From Acestrorhynchus altus (taxonomy: Eukaryota; Chordata; Actinopteri; Characiformes; Acestrorhynchidae): a stretch of 64,000 bases of DNA. Under the pieces are notes generated by a model that saw nothing but the letters and a program-made list of their open reading frames with translations, ran no database searches and was not told the DNA's origin. The stretch is taken from assembly GCA_034509495.1 (NCBI GenBank), contig CM067515.1, positions 18,201,046 to 18,265,045 on the forward strand, written 5' to 3'. Positions 61,821 through 64,000 of this stretch are shown here, in pieces. The position numbers and the translations under genes were made by a program. Numbering within the stretch: position 1 is the first letter of the stretch; each line of letters opens with the position of its first letter.

Positions 61821-63805
61821 ATTAAAAACTTTTATTTTACCTCTTAATTAAACACTGATTTTCCTTTTATGCTGGGATAGTGAAAAGAAAAAAAGGGAAA
61901 AAAAAAACTAGTTCTGCTCGGATTGGCTGGTGTTTATTATGCAAATGAATAATACATGTTTACGTACTGTTACATTTTCAAGATTATTCAAAATACAGAG
62001 AAAAACTGTATATGTTCATGTAAAGCTACCCTTCATTAATGAAAGTCCTGATTTGATTCAGCACTTTTTATGTAATCGGGTTGGACAGTTCAGCAGGTTA
62101 AAGTATAGTATATTTTGATCAATAAATGTGACTGAAGATGTAAGAAACAGCAGACAAATGTACATAGAAATGGCTTTTATGATGTGCACAAATGACAAGA
62201 TTTTTATTATTATTATTATGAAATAACTCAATACTGATTGGGAAACACATCAAAGTGACTGGGAAAAACTATTTACAAAATCATCAATTTGTCTATTGTT
62301 TCCCATGTAATTAGGTCTGTTTACAAATGGTTAAAACAAGACACCACCAAATATAACATGTTTAACTGGACATTTAATGTTTTATTCTCGGATTAGAATT
62401 GTATTATAATTTATGTATATACAGTATATATATATATATATATATTTGCCTTATTACATGATGTGCAGTTTTTACAGGAGTTTGTATGAGTTTCTCATAG
62501 ATCCAGGTGTTCATGCACATAAGTCTTCATGCTCATAGGGTACTGAGATCTTGGTGCTGTTGTCCCACCACTTGAATGCAGATACTCAGGTTTGTGAAGG
62601 GTGGAGCAGATGAATGCCAGGGTTTCAGGGTGTTACCTTCTGGGTTCCTCACAACATATAAAAAACAAAGCACTAGGGGTTTTATATTTTGTATGTTGTT
62701 GATTTTCAGTCTTCTTTTTGGATTTCTTTTTTGACCACATTAACCGTAAAATGTGCTACACAGATATATTTGATCTGCTTTGATTCTACTTTAAATGTTT
62801 TACTGGGACCATTGAATGTTATTTTTTTGAAATGCTGTTAACCAAATCATGCATGAATTATGATAACATGAATTAGGGTATTAGTCTCCTTTCAGGCTGA
62901 TAAAAGTATTTTGTGTGTCTGAGTGTCTTTTTTATGTAATTGTTTTAAAGATATTCATGAACCTACTCAGGTGTTCAACTACAAGTGATGTTGCATTAAT
63001 GAATGAATGACACAAATCAAATGTATTACAAGTAAATGAAGTAGAATTGAACTTTGCTCTTGTTGTCAAATAAATAAATAGATAAATAATAGAGCTCCAC
63101 CCTTCAAAACCCTGAGTAATCGCATCCAACCGGTCAGACAACACTGTCAACATCTCAGTTCCCTATGTGCATGAACACCTATGAACATGACCACCATGCA
63201 TGAAAGGGTTTAAAAAGAATTTATCTTTCTTTTGTTCAAGTAACTGTCTCTAATGTCCAGGGAATGTTTTTAATTGATTTTGGAGCACTGCTGTAAGGAT
63301 TTGGTTAAATTTAGCGCATTAGTGAGGTGAGGATGTTGGCTGATCTCCAACCCAGTTACTGGGTTACAAGTAACTGAATGCATTCACTGGAAGATGTGTC
63401 CACAAATATTTGAAAATATAGTGTACTTTTACTGCCATTTTTAATATCATTATAATAATATTTCATTATAATAATATTTCATTATAATAATATTTCATTG
63501 TGGGTGTAGGACACTCTATACTCCTCTCCTGGTGGACTGATTGTGTTTTGACCCACCCAGTCTGCATATTTCCTCTTTTATGTCCTCTCTTTTTCATTCT
63601 TCATCCAGATCTGCAACATTCACAAAGCCTTTTCAAAGCTTATTTCTATTCGTCTGCACAAAGACTGAGCAGACAGTATTCAAATGGTATAAATGAGGTT
63701 ACAGAGCAGAGACACTTTTATGCCTTCGGAAGTTTTAAATTACTACAGCAGAAGTGATCTGTCATTGTTTAGGAAACTAGTATGATGTTCCTCTCACTAA
63801 CAGGA
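61820..63805. other. Intergenic; no gene seen
   Basis: Short TA array near 62430-62445 and three exact copies of the 16-mer CATTATAATAATATTT at 63448-63495. The open frames are short and featureless. Confidence 0.4.
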
Positions 63806-63807
63806 CC

Positions 63808-63935
63808 AATAGATCCAGATTGCAGAGGCAGGCAGATGAATGGTTGAGTAAATTGGAGGGATTAGGCTTACCAGGGAAATTCAAACCTGGCTCTACCGGA
63901 ATGATCTGCAACCAACAGAATTTTTGAAGTAACTA
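63808..63935 (+). mobile_element. Retrotransposon reverse-transcriptase scrap
   Basis: The plus frame reads LQRQADEWLSKLEGLGLPGK then a degraded tail. It resembles the GLPGKFK... region after the RT domain of a fish non-LTR element. It runs toward the window edge, so the full extent is unknown. Confidence 0.35.
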
Positions 63936-64000
63936 TGTCATCAGTTCAAGAAGCTTTACATCAATAGGGATATACACCAGGTCCAGGCAACTACAACTAC

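Overview
The window is vertebrate nuclear DNA, almost certainly from a teleost fish. It shows multi-exon genes with GT-AG introns, dense dinucleotide and tetranucleotide arrays, many decayed Tc1/mariner-type DNA transposons, tRNA-derived SINEs and decayed LINE reverse-transcriptase fragments. Several of these repeats look like families I associate with otophysan fishes (characins, catfishes), but the species cannot be fixed from the sequence alone.

Three protein-coding genes can be supported. (1) 1-10787, minus strand: eleven exons of a LONRF-family gene (TPR, RING, TPR, second RING, start of the LON substrate-binding domain). Its 3' end lies beyond the left edge. All exon junctions are phase-consistent and give 678 codons so far. 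A CpG-rich promoter region lies around 10.8-11.0 kb. (2) 17077-35335, plus strand: ten exons of a small LDL-receptor-family membrane protein (signal peptide with a poly-Ala run, one LDLa module, two EGF modules, five recognisable beta-propeller blades, one transmembrane segment, a short tail without NPxY). The modelled CDS is 1254 nt, in frame, 417 aa. (3) 51934-53100, plus strand: a one-exon 388-aa beta-1,3-N-acetylglucosaminyltransferase, closest to B3GNT3.

The rest is intergenic or intronic and mostly repeats. From left to right: a Tc1-like copy in a lonrf intron (0.84-2.29 kb); further Tc1 relics at 6.6-7.3, 8.6-9.0, 12.8-13.9, 14.1-14.5 and 16.5-16.9 kb; Tc1 copies at 23.8-25.1 and 28.2-29.5 kb, a LINE 3' end at 30.6-31.5 kb and a deletion-derivative transposon at 33.3-34.1 kb inside the receptor gene; a decayed LINE and a Tc1 copy at 37.9-39.8 kb; a 2.3-kb G+T-rich minisatellite at 41.4-43.7 kb; a repeat-poor stretch with many homeobox-like sites at 43.9-44.5 kb; palindromic repeats at 46.7-47.4 and 54.7-55.4 kb; a TIR element with TA target duplications at 49.0-50.0 kb; a C-rich degenerate tandem repeat just upstream of the glycosyltransferase; a SINE with a perfect 17-bp target duplication at 60.3-60.7 kb; and a reverse-transcriptase scrap at the right edge.

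The three genes show no sign of acting in one pathway. The most unusual item is the receptor: it keeps LDLR-type exon sizes and phases but has lost most of the ligand-binding array, the third EGF and the endocytic NPxY motif.
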